Positions 9,347 through 17,701 of a stretch of DNA of 64,000 bases are shown piece by piece (within the stretch, counting starts at the first letter, position 1; each line of letters opens with the position of its first letter). The DNA comes from Paracoccaceae bacterium (GTDB taxonomy: Bacteria > Pseudomonadota > Alphaproteobacteria > Rhodobacterales > Rhodobacteraceae), in NCBI GenBank assembly GCA_027484915.1, contig JAIXSA010000126.1, positions 1-64,000 on the forward strand, written 5' to 3'. Below the pieces are notes generated by a model. That model had not been told where the DNA came from. It saw only the letters and a list, made by a program, of their open reading frames with translations, and did no database searches. A program made the position numbers and the translations under genes.

Positions 9347-10042
9347 CTACCGACCAGCGCTGGCGAGCTGATGATAAAGGTGGGTGAAGGTTGCCACGCC
9401 CAGCACCGGGATCACCAGGTTCAGGATCGGCACCGACAGGGGTGCGGCCATCAGCGTGCCGGCGGCCCAGAGCGTCCAGCGGTTGCGACGGCGCATCGCT
9501 TTCACCTCCGACGGTGGTAGGCGACGCAGCGCCACCAGGCTGAAGTATTCGCGGCCCAGGAGGAACCCGTTCAGCGCCCAGAAGGCGAAGGGAATCGCCG
9601 GGCCGAGGAAGGGATAGACGAACAGCGCGCCGATGTTCACGGCGATCACCACGCCCAGGAAGTTGACCGACTGGCGCAAGCTTTCGGCAAAGCTGAGGGG
9701 CGTTGCGGGGGGTAGCTGCGGGTAGTGCCGGTCCTCGACCGCGTCGGCCACGTCTTCCAGGAACAGGCCCGTGAAGGCCGAGGCGACGGGGACCATCAGG
9801 AACACCGACAGCCCGATCATGAAGAGGACCGAGGTCCAGCCCAGAAGCGTGTCCATTCCGGTCACGGGGCCGATGACCGGCAGGTCGATCTGGTCGGGAG
9901 AAAGCCACCAGACAAGTTGCAGGAACAGCGCGTAGACGGCGAAGAGCAGCGCCAGCGCCAGAAGGACGCCCAGGATCACCACACGCCGGAAGCGGCGGTC
10001 GCCCAATTGGCCAAGCGCCTGGAAGAAGGCGACGAAGATCAC
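9347..10042 (-). CDS. EI24 domain membrane protein (CysZ-like)
   Basis: A 231-residue inner-membrane protein of the EI24/CysZ family. It has about four to six hydrophobic segments: 24-48, 68-92, a re-entrant region around 130-150 (VIAVNIGALFVYPFLGP), and 200-222. The ALNGFLLGREYF motif and following LRRLPPSE are characteristic of the family. CysZ proteins carry sulfate, but the alphaproteobacterial EI24 members have no established substrate and no cys genes are nearby. The ATG overlaps the end of the nitroreductase gene by four bases, so the two are coupled. Confidence 0.82.
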   Translation of the reverse strand: MIFVAFFQALGQLGDRRFRRVVILGVLLALALLFAVYALFLQLVWWLSPDQIDLPVIGPVTGMDTLLGWTSVLFMIGLSVFLMVPVASAFTGLFLEDVADAVEDRHYPQLPPATPLSFAESLRQSVNFLGVVIAVNIGALFVYPFLGPAIPFAFWALNGFLLGREYFSLVALRRLPPSEVKAMRRRNRWTLWAAGTLMAAPLSVPILNLVIPVLGVATFTHLYHQLASAGR

Positions 10043-10617
10043 GCGTCCACCCAGGTGACAAGGCGGGAAAGGTCGGGACGGGGGCGGTCTGGCCCGTCCG
10101 CCGGAGGGGTGGCGATGTGCACGATGCCCGCCACGCTTTCGCCCTCGGTGCAGCCGAAGGCGCGGGCGGCGAAGTCCGGGTCATGTGCAGGCCAGCCGGT
10201 CAGCCAGCAGGCGCCCCAGCCCGCAGCCTCGGCAGCGTTGACGATCCCGAGGCAGAGCGCCCCGGCGGACAGAAGCTGTTCAACCGCAGGGATCTTGGGC
10301 GAGGGCTTGGGCACGGCGATCACAACCACGGCCAGCTTGCCCAGGTCATACTGCCCGCGCCCCTTAGCGATCTTTTCGGCGTCGCCGCCAAGTTCGCGTG
10401 CCCGGGCCTCGGCAAGCTGGGCGAGCCTGGGGAAGGCCTCCCCCTGCAGCACCAGAAGCCGCCAGGGTTCCAGCTTGCCGTGATCGGGAACACGGGTGGC
10501 GGCTGCAAGGATTTCCTCCAGTTCCGGCCGCGTCGGGACCGGCAGGGTGAAAAGCTTGGCAGGCCGGGACCGGCGGGCGTTCAGGAAGGCAAGGGCAGCG
10601 TCGTTGCGGGCGGGCAT
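10039..10617 (-). CDS. Nitroreductase family protein (YdjA-like)
   Basis: A 192-residue FMN-dependent nitroreductase-fold enzyme likely using NAD(P)H. The pattern LNARRSRPAKLF, then ATRVPDHGKLEPWRLLVL, and the central GALCLGIVNAAEAAGWGACWLTGWP match the small YdjA subgroup, where flavin contacts are made by the Arg-Ser-Arg and Pro-Trp segments. The physiological substrate is not known. The start at 10617 was chosen for its CCAGG ribosome site and family N terminus; the frame stays open to 10659. It is the first gene of a two-gene unit with the EI24 protein. Confidence 0.88.
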   Translation of the reverse strand: MPARNDAALAFLNARRSRPAKLFTLPVPTRPELEEILAAATRVPDHGKLEPWRLLVLQGEAFPRLAQLAEARARELGGDAEKIAKGRGQYDLGKLAVVVIAVPKPSPKIPAVEQLLSAGALCLGIVNAAEAAGWGACWLTGWPAHDPDFAARAFGCTEGESVAGIVHIATPPADGPDRPRPDLSRLVTWVDA

Positions 10618-10751
10618 AGCGGACCTGGGTTCGTGCGTCGGCCGAAAGCTTAGGGGCAATGGCGGGCGGGCGCCAGTGACCGGCCGTCGGGGATTGTCGC
10701 ATGGGATGCACGAAAGTCGTGCTAGCCTGACGGCATTTCAGCAGCCTTTGG

Positions 10752-11606
10752 GTGATCCTTGTGTCCGACAATTCCAGCCTGCTTCCCGTATCTGCCCCCA
10801 TCGCGCATTTCCTGGAGTTCTTCTGCCTCTTCGGCACCCCCACCAATGCGCAGACCAATCCGCCGGTGCAGGTCATCGTCAACCACGGCTTTGCGCTGGG
10901 CTTCTGCCCCGACCGGGGCCAGCCCCTCTGGGCGGCCTACCAGGTGGCGGCAGCGGTGCGCGACGTGGATTTCGAGCGGCCCGAATTCTTCTACGACGAT
11001 CCCCGGCTGCCCGAAGCCTGGCGCATCGGGACACAGGGCTATGCGCGGGTCGGGGGAAAGACCTATGACCGCGGCCACATGGTGCCGAACTTCGCGATCA
11101 ACACCCAGTTCGGCCGCGTGGCGCAGTTCGAGACCTTCCTGATGTCGAACATCGTGCCGCAGCGCAGCCAGATGAACCGCGGCATCTGGAAGAACCTGGA
11201 ACACGGGATCGTCAAATCCTACGCGCCGATGCGCAAGCATGTCTGGGTGATCACCGGGCCGGTCTTCGCGGCCAATCCTCCCGTGATCCTGCGCCGGTCC
11301 GGCAAGCTGGTTCCAGTCCCCGAGGCGCTGTTCCTGATCATCGCCGAGCCCGAGCGCTATCCCTATGACGCGCCCAACAACTTGAACATCCTGGCGCTGA
11401 TGATTCCGCAGGACCACCCCTCGACCAAGCCGGAGACTGCGCCGATCTCGTCCCTGCCCGAGATCGAGGCGCGGACCGGGTTGACCTTCTTCCCGCGGCT
11501 TACGGCCCCGGACAAGGCGAAGCTGGTGCTGCACACCAGCCCCACGGTCTGGCCGTTCGAGGCGATCACCCCCCGCAACAGCGACGTGCCGCCGCCGCGG
11601 GGCTAA
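10752..11606 (+). CDS. DNA/RNA non-specific endonuclease (NUC1 family)
   Basis: A 284-residue beta-beta-alpha-metal nuclease. The active-site signature DRGHM (Asp106-Met110, catalytic His109) is followed by the metal-binding Asn in FLMSNIVPQRSQMNRGIW. Family members degrade both DNA and RNA and are secreted or periplasmic. The N terminus has a hydrophobic stretch (about residues 10-33) that could be a poor signal peptide, or the true start may lie downstream; GTG at 10752 and GTG at 10761 are both possible with no convincing ribosome site. The stop codon interlocks with the convergent deacetylase gene (CTAA). Confidence 0.87.
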   Translation: MILVSDNSSLLPVSAPIAHFLEFFCLFGTPTNAQTNPPVQVIVNHGFALGFCPDRGQPLWAAYQVAAAVRDVDFERPEFFYDDPRLPEAWRIGTQGYARVGGKTYDRGHMVPNFAINTQFGRVAQFETFLMSNIVPQRSQMNRGIWKNLEHGIVKSYAPMRKHVWVITGPVFAANPPVILRRSGKLVPVPEALFLIIAEPERYPYDAPNNLNILALMIPQDHPSTKPETAPISSLPEIEARTGLTFFPRLTAPDKAKLVLHTSPTVWPFEAITPRNSDVPPPRG

Positions 11607-12706
11607 AGGCCAAGCGCGGTCGCGGCCTCGTCGATCCAGCCGCGTACGAAGGCGTCGAAGCGGGCGTCGGGCTGGCGTTTCGCCAGTGTTGCGGCCAGTG
11701 GGTCCGGGGCAGAGACCGATGCGCCGCTCAGTTCCTCCAGCACGGCATGGCCGCAGAAGGGGACGTAGACCTCGGAATAGCCGCCCTCGTGGACCAGGGT
11801 GAGGCGTCCGTCGCACAGCCGGTCTGCGGCATCCATCGCCCTGCGGGTCAGGGCGCGGAAGCTCTCGGCCGTGCAGAGCATCCGGCCCAGCGGGTCGACG
11901 GCCGCCGCGTCAAAGCCGCAGGCGACGATGATCGCCTCGGGCTTGAAGCGGTCCAGCGCAGGCAGAACGACGCGGTCCATCGCGTAGAGATAGCTTGCAT
12001 GGCCAGCGCCGGGCGGCAGCGGCAGGTTCAGGTTCGCGCCAAGGGCGTTCGGTCCGCCCATCGCCTCGACCCCGCCGGTGTCGAGGGGATAGTTCCTTTC
12101 CTGGTGCAGGCTGATCGTCAGGACGTCCGGGTCGTCCCAGAAGATCGCCTCGGTCCCGTTGCCGTGGTGGACGTCCCAGTCGATCACGGCCACACGCCGG
12201 ACTAGGCCTTCCTCTTGCGCGGCGCGGATGGCGACGGCGATGTTGTTCAGAAGACAGAACCCGTTCGGGAAATCCGCCGTGCAATGGTGCCCCGGCGGCC
12301 GCGAGAGGGAGTAGGCGTTGCGGGCTTCGCCGGTCAGCACGGCGCGGAACGCGGCCTTGGCCAGGCCCGCCGACAGCGCGGCAATCTCGTAGCCACCCGC
12401 GCCGAAGGGGGTGCGCAGGCCCAACTCGCCCCCGCCGGCATCCGAAGTGGCCTTGAAGGCCGACAGGTAGCTTTCGGGGTGGACACGAAGCAGATCCGCC
12501 TGCGTCGCCGGATCGGCCCCGAGCATCGAAAGCTCGCGGGTCAGGCCGGTGACCTCGATCAGGTTGCGCAGGCGGCGCTTGGTCTCGGGGTTCTCGGGCA
12601 ACCCGCCGGGCGTGGGCTGGACAAGGCCCGCGACCGGAAGGGTGAAAGCATAATTGCCGCCACCGTGCCAGAAGCAGCGTTCGTCGGAATAGAAGGCGGT
12701 GGTCAT
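11603..12706 (-). CDS. Histone deacetylase-fold hydrolase (acetylpolyamine/acuC-like)
   Basis: A 367-residue zinc-dependent amidohydrolase of the class II-like bacterial HDAC family. Visible catalytic elements are the paired histidines in RPPGHH (His140/His141), the zinc ligands in VIDWDVHHGNG (Asp178, His180), and ACGFDAAAVDPLG containing the third aspartate. Bacterial members deacylate polyamines, acetoin-pathway proteins or unknown substrates. The ATG at 12706 has AGGAGA 10 bases upstream; the longer open frame runs through a palindromic intergenic repeat and is rejected. Confidence 0.92.
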   Translation of the reverse strand: MTTAFYSDERCFWHGGGNYAFTLPVAGLVQPTPGGLPENPETKRRLRNLIEVTGLTRELSMLGADPATQADLLRVHPESYLSAFKATSDAGGGELGLRTPFGAGGYEIAALSAGLAKAAFRAVLTGEARNAYSLSRPPGHHCTADFPNGFCLLNNIAVAIRAAQEEGLVRRVAVIDWDVHHGNGTEAIFWDDPDVLTISLHQERNYPLDTGGVEAMGGPNALGANLNLPLPPGAGHASYLYAMDRVVLPALDRFKPEAIIVACGFDAAAVDPLGRMLCTAESFRALTRRAMDAADRLCDGRLTLVHEGGYSEVYVPFCGHAVLEELSGASVSAPDPLAATLAKRQPDARFDAFVRGWIDEAATALGL

Positions 12707-12775
12707 CGCGCGGTCTCCTTTGGCGGGAAGCCTAGGGGCTGCGGGGGCGCTTGGCCAGACGGTGGGGGCTGAGAC

Positions 12776-12819
12776 AAAATCCTTCGAAGGATTTTGGCAA
12801 ATCTTTTCGAAAAGATTTG
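12776..12819. repeat. Composite double palindrome, copy 2
   Basis: Two loop-free perfect palindromes lie two bases apart: 20 bp at 12776-12795 (arm AAAATCCTTC) and 22 bp at 12798-12819 (arm CAAATCTTTTC). The junction AGGATTTTGGCAAAT is the same as in copy 1 at 9292-9339. This copy lies between divergent genes, so it cannot be only a terminator. Confidence 0.8.
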
Positions 12820-12855
12820 CTTGCCCCCACTGCCGCACCCGGCTTTCAACGGGGC

Positions 12856-13110
12856 ATGACTGACCTGTCCCATCTTGTGCAACCTGGCACTACCATCGCG
12901 ATCCGCGTGGCGCCCAATGCGCGACGGGCGGGAGTTGACGTGGTCGACGGCCAGATCCGCATCACCGTCACCGAGACGCCCGAGGCCGGCAAGGCGACCG
13001 AAGCGGCCCGCGCTGCGTTGGCAAAGGCGCTGGGCGTGGCGAAGACGCGGCTGGTGCTGGTCCGCGGGGCCACGTCGCGCGACAAGCTCTTCCGTCTAGA
13101 CGGGACCTAG
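12856..13110 (+). CDS. DUF167 family protein (YggU-like)
   Basis: An 84-residue protein of the widespread DUF167/YggU family. The signature is IAIRVAPNARRAGV near residue 15 and, later, KATEAARAALAKALGVAKTRLVLVRGATSRDKLFRL, matching family members of 80-100 residues. Its molecular role is unknown. The ATG at 12856 was chosen over an upstream frame extension running through palindromes. Its stop overlaps that of the convergent small gene in the tetranucleotide CTAG. Confidence 0.85.
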   Translation: MTDLSHLVQPGTTIAIRVAPNARRAGVDVVDGQIRITVTETPEAGKATEAARAALAKALGVAKTRLVLVRGATSRDKLFRLDGT

Positions 13111-13349
13111 ACGGCCTTTCGTTCCAGCCGGTAGCTGCCCTCGGGCAGGTTCAGCGCTGCGGCAAGGTCGCGGACCTGGGTCATCGACAGGGTGAGCCGC
13201 ATCACCTCGTCAGTCTGTGGATCGACCTGCTCGACCGTGATGCAATCCTCGAAGGCGTTGATGATGACATCTTCGACAAGCGGCAGGTCCTCGCCCTCAT
13301 CGACCAGGGTGATGACGGTGGCGTCGAATTCGTGCTCGATGGTGAACAT
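13107..13349 (-). CDS. Small acidic conserved protein of unknown function
   Basis: An 80-residue acidic protein without signal peptide or membrane helix. The composition is dominated by Glu, Asp and Val (for example VDEGEDLPLVEDVIINAFEDC), and it ends in a basic patch RLERKAV. No domain is recognised. Codon use is like its neighbours, and the gene ends exactly against DUF167, which supports it being real. The role cannot be inferred from context. Confidence 0.65.
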   Translation of the reverse strand: MFTIEHEFDATVITLVDEGEDLPLVEDVIINAFEDCITVEQVDPQTDEVMRLTLSMTQVRDLAAALNLPEGSYRLERKAV

Positions 13350-13461
13350 GGGTCAAGGCTAGCCCCAAGGCCCGCGCGCCGCAAGCATGACGGTTGCGTG
13401 AGCCACCCTTTCCCCCGCGCCGCGATTTGCTACCCTTCGCGCGTATCCGCCAGAGGTCCCC

Positions 13462-14085
13462 ATGCGTCTTCCCCTGATTGCCGCCCTGTTGCTGGCCCTT
13501 GGCGCCTGTGTGTCCACCGATCCCGTCCTGCCGTCGCTTCCGGCAGCGGCGCCCGTGCCGGCCACGTCACCCAGAGTGGCGGCAGAGAATTTCATCCTGG
13601 TGATGCAGCGCATGGAACCGGTGGCCGAAAGCTACTGCCGCCAGCGGGGCGTGGCGAGCAACTGCGATTTCCGCATCGTTGTCGACGACCGACCGGGCCA
13701 GCCTCCCAACGCCTTCCAGACTTTGGACCGCATGGGGCGGCCGGTGATCGGCTTCACGCTGGCGCTGATCGCGGACGCGCGGAACGCTGACGAGCTGGCC
13801 TTCGTCCTGGGGCACGAGGCTGCGCACCACATCGTTGGCCATATTGCCCTGCGCCAAAACCTTGGGGCCGATGTGGCGGCGCGCGGCTATTCCAAAGACT
13901 TCGAGCTTGAGGCTGATGCCCTGGGGGCCGAAATCGCCCTTATTGCGGGCTTTGATCCGATCCAGGGCTCCGCTTTCTTCGACCGGCTGCCCGACCCCGG
14001 CGACAAGTTCCTGGGCAGCCACCCGCCCAACGCGCAGCGCAAGGCGCTGGTCGAGGCCACGGTCCGGCGCCTGGGCGGTTCTTGA
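13462..14085 (+). CDS. M48-like metallopeptidase lipoprotein
   Basis: A 207-residue envelope lipoprotein with a short signal peptide and lipobox LGAC (lipidated Cys16). It carries a zinc-protease HExxH motif, HEAAH at 118-122, followed about 28 residues later by ELEADALG, which supplies the third ligand as in M48 peptidases; SHPPNAQRKA near the C terminus is also M48-like. It probably cleaves misfolded envelope proteins, as BepA-type enzymes do, but it lacks TPR repeats. It has GAGG upstream of the ATG and a four-base frame overlap with the leader of the next gene. Confidence 0.88.
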   Translation: MRLPLIAALLLALGACVSTDPVLPSLPAAAPVPATSPRVAAENFILVMQRMEPVAESYCRQRGVASNCDFRIVVDDRPGQPPNAFQTLDRMGRPVIGFTLALIADARNADELAFVLGHEAAHHIVGHIALRQNLGADVAARGYSKDFELEADALGAEIALIAGFDPIQGSAFFDRLPDPGDKFLGSHPPNAQRKALVEATVRRLGGS

Positions 14086-14150
14086 TCTGGGTCAAGGCGA
14101 CCTTTCCCGGGGGCGTGCAGCATCAATCTATTGCTTGGGAGGTTTTGGCG

Positions 14151-14399
14151 ATGATCGGGTATCCCGAGGCACCGAAGGCTTGGTGGCTGACCCGCGGTAT
14201 GGCGCGGATTTCCGGCGTCAATCTTCCGCGCGCCGTGGTGGACGGCTGGCTGCAGCGCGACGAGCTGGAAGACCTCGTCTCGCGCTGCGCGGCCTGCGGC
14301 CGGGGCGCGGAATGCGAACGCTGGCTGGTGTCGTCCGGCGCGGCACGGGCGATGCCGGACTTCTGCCCCAACAAGCCCGGGATCGAGGCGCTGGGCTGA
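14151..14399 (+). CDS. DUF6455 small cysteine-containing protein
   Basis: An 82-residue protein with RCAACGRGAECERWL in the middle and a further Cys in DFCPNKPG, giving four cysteines that could bind zinc or a cofactor. The WWLTRGMARISGVNL start and the helix LPRAVVDGWLQRDELEDLV match the DUF6455 family found mainly in Rhodobacteraceae. Function unknown. The ATG at 14151 is preferred over earlier in-frame codons because of GGGAGG 8 bases upstream. Confidence 0.75.
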   Translation: MIGYPEAPKAWWLTRGMARISGVNLPRAVVDGWLQRDELEDLVSRCAACGRGAECERWLVSSGAARAMPDFCPNKPGIEALG

Positions 14400-14496
14400 C
14401 CTTACCCCTCCGCGCGTCCCCGAAGCGCGGATCGGGGTCCCGGGGCGGGGGCCATCCCCTCTGGCCTGCCGCCCCGTTTTTGCCTAACACGGCGGC

Positions 14497-14853
14497 ATGA
14501 TCGTCCTGGAAGACATCTTGCGCGACCGCGGCTCGCGCTATGCAGCGGCGGCGGGCCTGGTCAGGTCCAAGGCCGAGATCGATGCCTTCCTTGCCGAGCT
14601 GCGTCGCCGGCGCAAGTTCGACAAGGCCACCCACCATTCCTGGGCGGCGCTGTTGTCCGACGGCGGCCCCCTGAAGAACGATGACGGCGAAGCGGGCGCC
14701 GGCGCGGTGATCCTGAAGATGCTGGAACGCGAGGCAGTGCCGGACCGCATCGTCGTAGTCACCCGCTGGTACGGTGGGGTCCACCTGGGTGGCGACCGCT
14801 TCGCCCATATCGTGACCTGCACCCGCGCGGCACTGGCGGCGCTGCGGGCCTGA
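14497..14853 (+). CDS. IMPACT/YigZ N-terminal domain protein
   Basis: A 118-residue protein consisting only of the UPF0029 (IMPACT N-terminal) domain: KFDKATHHSWAALL, DDGEAGAGAVIL, and VVVTRWYGGVHLGGDRF are the conserved blocks. The usual C-terminal DUF1949 ferredoxin-like half of YigZ (total about 200 residues) is absent. This truncated architecture is a common form rather than a recent break, since the stop is clean and no remnant follows. A role in translation control is suggested for eukaryotic IMPACT, but the bacterial role is unproven. Confidence 0.85.
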   Translation: MIVLEDILRDRGSRYAAAAGLVRSKAEIDAFLAELRRRRKFDKATHHSWAALLSDGGPLKNDDGEAGAGAVILKMLEREAVPDRIVVVTRWYGGVHLGGDRFAHIVTCTRAALAALRA

Positions 14854-14915
14854 GACCGGCGCTTGGCGCGGGACCGGGCCACGGCTAACCTTGCCCCAAA
14901 ACGGGGGAGGGACGG

Positions 14916-15278
14916 ATGCGCAACGCGCTGCGGGCCGAGGCACGGCGGCTGGCCAATACGGTGATCTGGTCCTGGGACGGCTTCCGCGCCGCCTGGGCTA
15001 CGGAAAAGACCTTGCGGCAATGGACGCTGGCAAATGTCCTGTCCGCGGGCTTTGCCTTTGCGCTGGACCTCACGCCCGGTGAACGCGCGCTGATCCTGGC
15101 GCTGGGCCTCATGATCCTGGCGGCCGAGCTGATCAACACCGCCGTCGAAGAGGTGGTGGACATGGTCTCGCCCGGGCCCGACCCTCGGGCGAAGAAGGCC
15201 AAGGACTGCGGCTCGGCCTGCGTGGCGCTGGCGGCGCTTGCGGCAGGGGTGGCCTGGCTGGTGGTCCTGCTCGGCTAG
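14916..15278 (+). CDS. dgkA: Diacylglycerol kinase (DgkA type)
   Basis: A 120-residue, three-helix inner-membrane kinase that phosphorylates diacylglycerol or undecaprenol, recycling lipid by-products of envelope synthesis. The family signature, AELINTAVEEVVDMVSP with catalytic Glu and ATP-site residues, lies around residues 69-85, with membrane helices near 35-52, 56-70 and 100-118. The ATG follows GGGAGGGACGG. Length is normal for DgkA. Confidence 0.93.
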   Translation: MRNALRAEARRLANTVIWSWDGFRAAWATEKTLRQWTLANVLSAGFAFALDLTPGERALILALGLMILAAELINTAVEEVVDMVSPGPDPRAKKAKDCGSACVALAALAAGVAWLVVLLG

Positions 15279-15337
15279 GGAACAAAGCCCGTCGGTGCCG
15301 GTTGCATGGCTAGTCCCCCAACCTGAAAGAGGCTCCC

Positions 15338-15730
15338 ATGCAAGACGCCCCCTTCGCCGACCGCGCCACCGCGTCCGGCAGCACCAGCACCAGTTCCACG
15401 ATGGTCTCCAGCGCCGATGTCAACGGCACCGAGGTCTACAGCCCCGCTGGCGACCATCTGGGACAGATCGACCATCTGATGATCGACAAGGTGTCCGGCC
15501 AGATCGCCTATGCGGTCTTGGGCTTCGGCGGCTTTCTCGGCATCGGCGAGGGCCACCATCCGGTGCCCTGGAAAAAGCTGAGCTACGACGTCGACATGGG
15601 CGGGTTCGTCACCGACATCACCCAGGAACAGCTGACCGGAGCCCCCGCCTGGGGCGACAACTGGACGGATGACCGCGACTACCAGCGCCGTAACTACGAC
15701 TACTACGGCGTCTCGCCTTACTGGCTCTGA
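15338..15730 (+). CDS. PRC-barrel domain protein
   Basis: A 130-residue soluble protein. After a Ser/Thr-rich low-complexity leader (residues 8-25) comes a PRC-barrel: GTEVYSPAGDHLGQIDHLMIDKVSGQIAYAVLGFGGFLGIG, then HHPVPWKKLSYD. The tail is rich in Tyr, Asn and Asp. PRC-barrels occur in the photosynthetic reaction-centre H subunit and RimM; short free-standing ones are often stress-induced in this group, but no specific role is known. Its 3' end overlaps the convergent DCC gene by 13 bases. Confidence 0.85.
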   Translation: MQDAPFADRATASGSTSTSSTMVSSADVNGTEVYSPAGDHLGQIDHLMIDKVSGQIAYAVLGFGGFLGIGEGHHPVPWKKLSYDVDMGGFVTDITQEQLTGAPAWGDNWTDDRDYQRRNYDYYGVSPYWL

Positions 15731-16125
15731 TCCCCGCGACCGGTCCCGGCCGTGCCGGTCGGGGTCGTGCGACGCTGTCGGCGCAGGTGCGCCCGGTAAA
15801 GCAGGGGGGCGGCGAGCCTGGAATACAGCCCCTCGGCCAAGGGCGCGACGACCGGCCAGCCGGTGACCCGCGCCAGCCAGCGCCAGCGCGGCATCGCCGA
15901 CCACAGCGCCCGGAACGCCGCGATCCCCGACAGCACATGACCGTCCTGCCAGACATGCAACTCTCGCGCGGCCTGGTCCGGGGTCAGCCCCCAGTCTGCG
16001 GCCCGGTCCAGTGCGTCGAACCGGATCGGCAACCCCTCGGCCACGGCCCGTCGCCGGTAGCCGTGGATTTCAAAGCGGCAGACCGGGCAGGTCTCGTTGT
16101 AAAGGACGCGTGTTTCCGTAGGCAT
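15718..16125 (-). CDS. DCC-family thiol-disulfide oxidoreductase-like protein (DUF393)
   Basis: A 135-residue protein whose start VLYNETCPVCRFEIHGYRR carries the CxxC pair (Cys-Pro-Val-Cys) of the DUF393/DCC family; the Asp that names the family is Glu-Thr here. The later VWQDGHVLSGIAAFRALW block is also typical. A redox role is inferred only from the thioredoxin-like motif. The start is uncertain (ATG 16125 or GTG 16131), with no clear ribosome site at either. Confidence 0.8.
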   Translation of the reverse strand: MPTETRVLYNETCPVCRFEIHGYRRRAVAEGLPIRFDALDRAADWGLTPDQAARELHVWQDGHVLSGIAAFRALWSAMPRWRWLARVTGWPVVAPLAEGLYSRLAAPLLYRAHLRRQRRTTPTGTAGTGRGDQSQ

Positions 16126-16178
16126 GACCACAAGATAGCCCGGCGGTCGATCCTGTCATGCGGGCAGACTGCCGCAGG

Positions 16179-17558
16179 TCACACCAGCCGGCCCCAGAGA
16201 TCATATTCCCCGGCCTCGTCCACCTCGACCCGGACGATGTCGCCGGGGGCGAGGTGATCGAAGCCTTCGTCGATGAAGAGGTTACCGTCGATCTCGGGCG
16301 CGTCGGCCTTGGTCCGGCAGGTAGCGCCGTCCTCGTCGACCTCGTCCACGATGACCTCTAGCACTTTTCCAACCTTGGCGGCCAGTTTCGCCTCGGAAAT
16401 TGCCTGCGCCTTTTCCATAAAGCGATCAAACCGGTCCTGCTTAACCTCTGCAGGCACATGGTCCGGCAGGTCGTTCGAGCGCGCCCCGGCGACGTTTTCG
16501 TACTGGAAGCAGCCCACCCGATCCAGCTGTGCTTCGTCCAGCCAGTCGAGGAGGGTCTGGAATTCCGCCTCGGTCTCGCCGGGGTAACCGACGATGAAGG
16601 TGGACCGCAGCGTCAGGTCGGGGGCGATGGCGCGCCAAGCGGCGATTTCGTCCAGCGTCCGCGCGGCGGCGGCGGGGCGGGCCATGCGTTTCAGGACGTC
16701 CGGGTGGGCGTGCTGGAACGGGATGTCCAGGTAGGGCAGCACCAAGCCTTCCGCCATCAGCGGGATCAGGTCGCGGACATGGGGGTATGGGTAGACGTAG
16801 TGGAGCCGCACCCAGGCCCCCAGTTTCCCCATCTCGCGCGCAAGGTCGGTGATATGGGCGCGCACCTCGCCGCCTTTCCAGGGCGACAGGTCATGCTTGC
16901 GGTCGACCCCGTAGGCGCTGGTGTCCTGGCTGATCACCAGCAGCTCTTTCACCCCCGCTTCGACCAGCTTTTCCGCCTCGCGCAGGACGGCATGGGCCGG
17001 GCGGCTGACGAGGCGTCCGCGCATGTCGGGGATGATGCAGAACTTGCACTTGTGGTTACAGCCTTCGGAGATCTTCAGATAGCTGTAGTGCCGGGGCGTG
17101 AGCGAGACGCCCGTCGCGGGCAGAAGGTCGATGAACGGATCAGGCGCGGGGGGGACTGCGGCATGCACCGCGTCCAGCACGCTTTCGTACTGGTGCGGGC
17201 CGGTCACCGCCAGCACCTTGGGATGGGCGCCGGTGATGTATTCGGGTTCGGCCCCAAGGCAGCCGGTCACAATCACCCGGCCGTTCTCCTGCAAGGCCTC
17301 GCCGATGGCTTCCAGGCTTTCGGCCTTGGCGCTGTCAAGGAAACCGCAGGTGTTCACGATCACCGCGTCGGCACCCTTGTAGTCGGGACTGATCGCATAG
17401 CCCTCGGCCCGCAGGCGGGTCAGGATGCGTTCGCTGTCGACCAGCGCCTTGGGACAGCCGAGGCTGACCATGCCGATGGTCGGCTGGCCCTCACGCCGGG
17501 TGTCGGGGACAAGGGCGCGGGCAAGGTCGGGGCGGAGGAGGGGCGGGTTCTCGGACAT
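16179..17558 (-). CDS. rimO: Ribosomal protein S12 methylthiotransferase RimO
   Basis: A radical-SAM enzyme that methylthiolates an aspartate of ribosomal protein S12. The 459 residues show the N-terminal cluster cysteines in [13 protein letters not shown] (Cys35), [10 protein letters not shown] (Cys71) and VTGCLG (Cys100), the radical SAM triad CNHKCKFC (Cys167, Cys171, Cys174), and a C-terminal TRAM domain ([19 protein letters not shown]). The [10 protein letters not shown] wording separates RimO from MiaB. The ATG at 17558 is used; 17612 lacks a ribosome site. Confidence 0.96.
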   Translation of the reverse strand: MSENPPLLRPDLARALVPDTRREGQPTIGMVSLGCPKALVDSERILTRLRAEGYAISPDYKGADAVIVNTCGFLDSAKAESLEAIGEALQENGRVIVTGCLGAEPEYITGAHPKVLAVTGPHQYESVLDAVHAAVPPAPDPFIDLLPATGVSLTPRHYSYLKISEGCNHKCKFCIIPDMRGRLVSRPAHAVLREAEKLVEAGVKELLVISQDTSAYGVDRKHDLSPWKGGEVRAHITDLAREMGKLGAWVRLHYVYPYPHVRDLIPLMAEGLVLPYLDIPFQHAHPDVLKRMARPAAAARTLDEIAAWRAIAPDLTLRSTFIVGYPGETEAEFQTLLDWLDEAQLDRVGCFQYENVAGARSNDLPDHVPAEVKQDRFDRFMEKAQAISEAKLAAKVGKVLEVIVDEVDEDGATCRTKADAPEIDGNLFIDEGFDHLAPGDIVRVEVDEAGEYDLWGRLV

Positions 17559-17701
17559 GGGCCGCCCTATACTCTGCGGCGACCTCTGTGGAAAGCCCGC
17601 CCTCTCGGCCATTTGATGCCTGTCAGGCCCCCCCGACTTGGCATCCCGCCGCCCGGAGGCTTAGACTTCTTCAAAACAAGAAAATATTCGAGGAGTTGAG
17701 C

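Noticed and set aside
14409-14431. TCCGCGC ... GCGCGGA hairpin as a regulatory RNA
   Set aside because: Short stem in very GC-rich spacer with several alternative pairings; no supporting feature.
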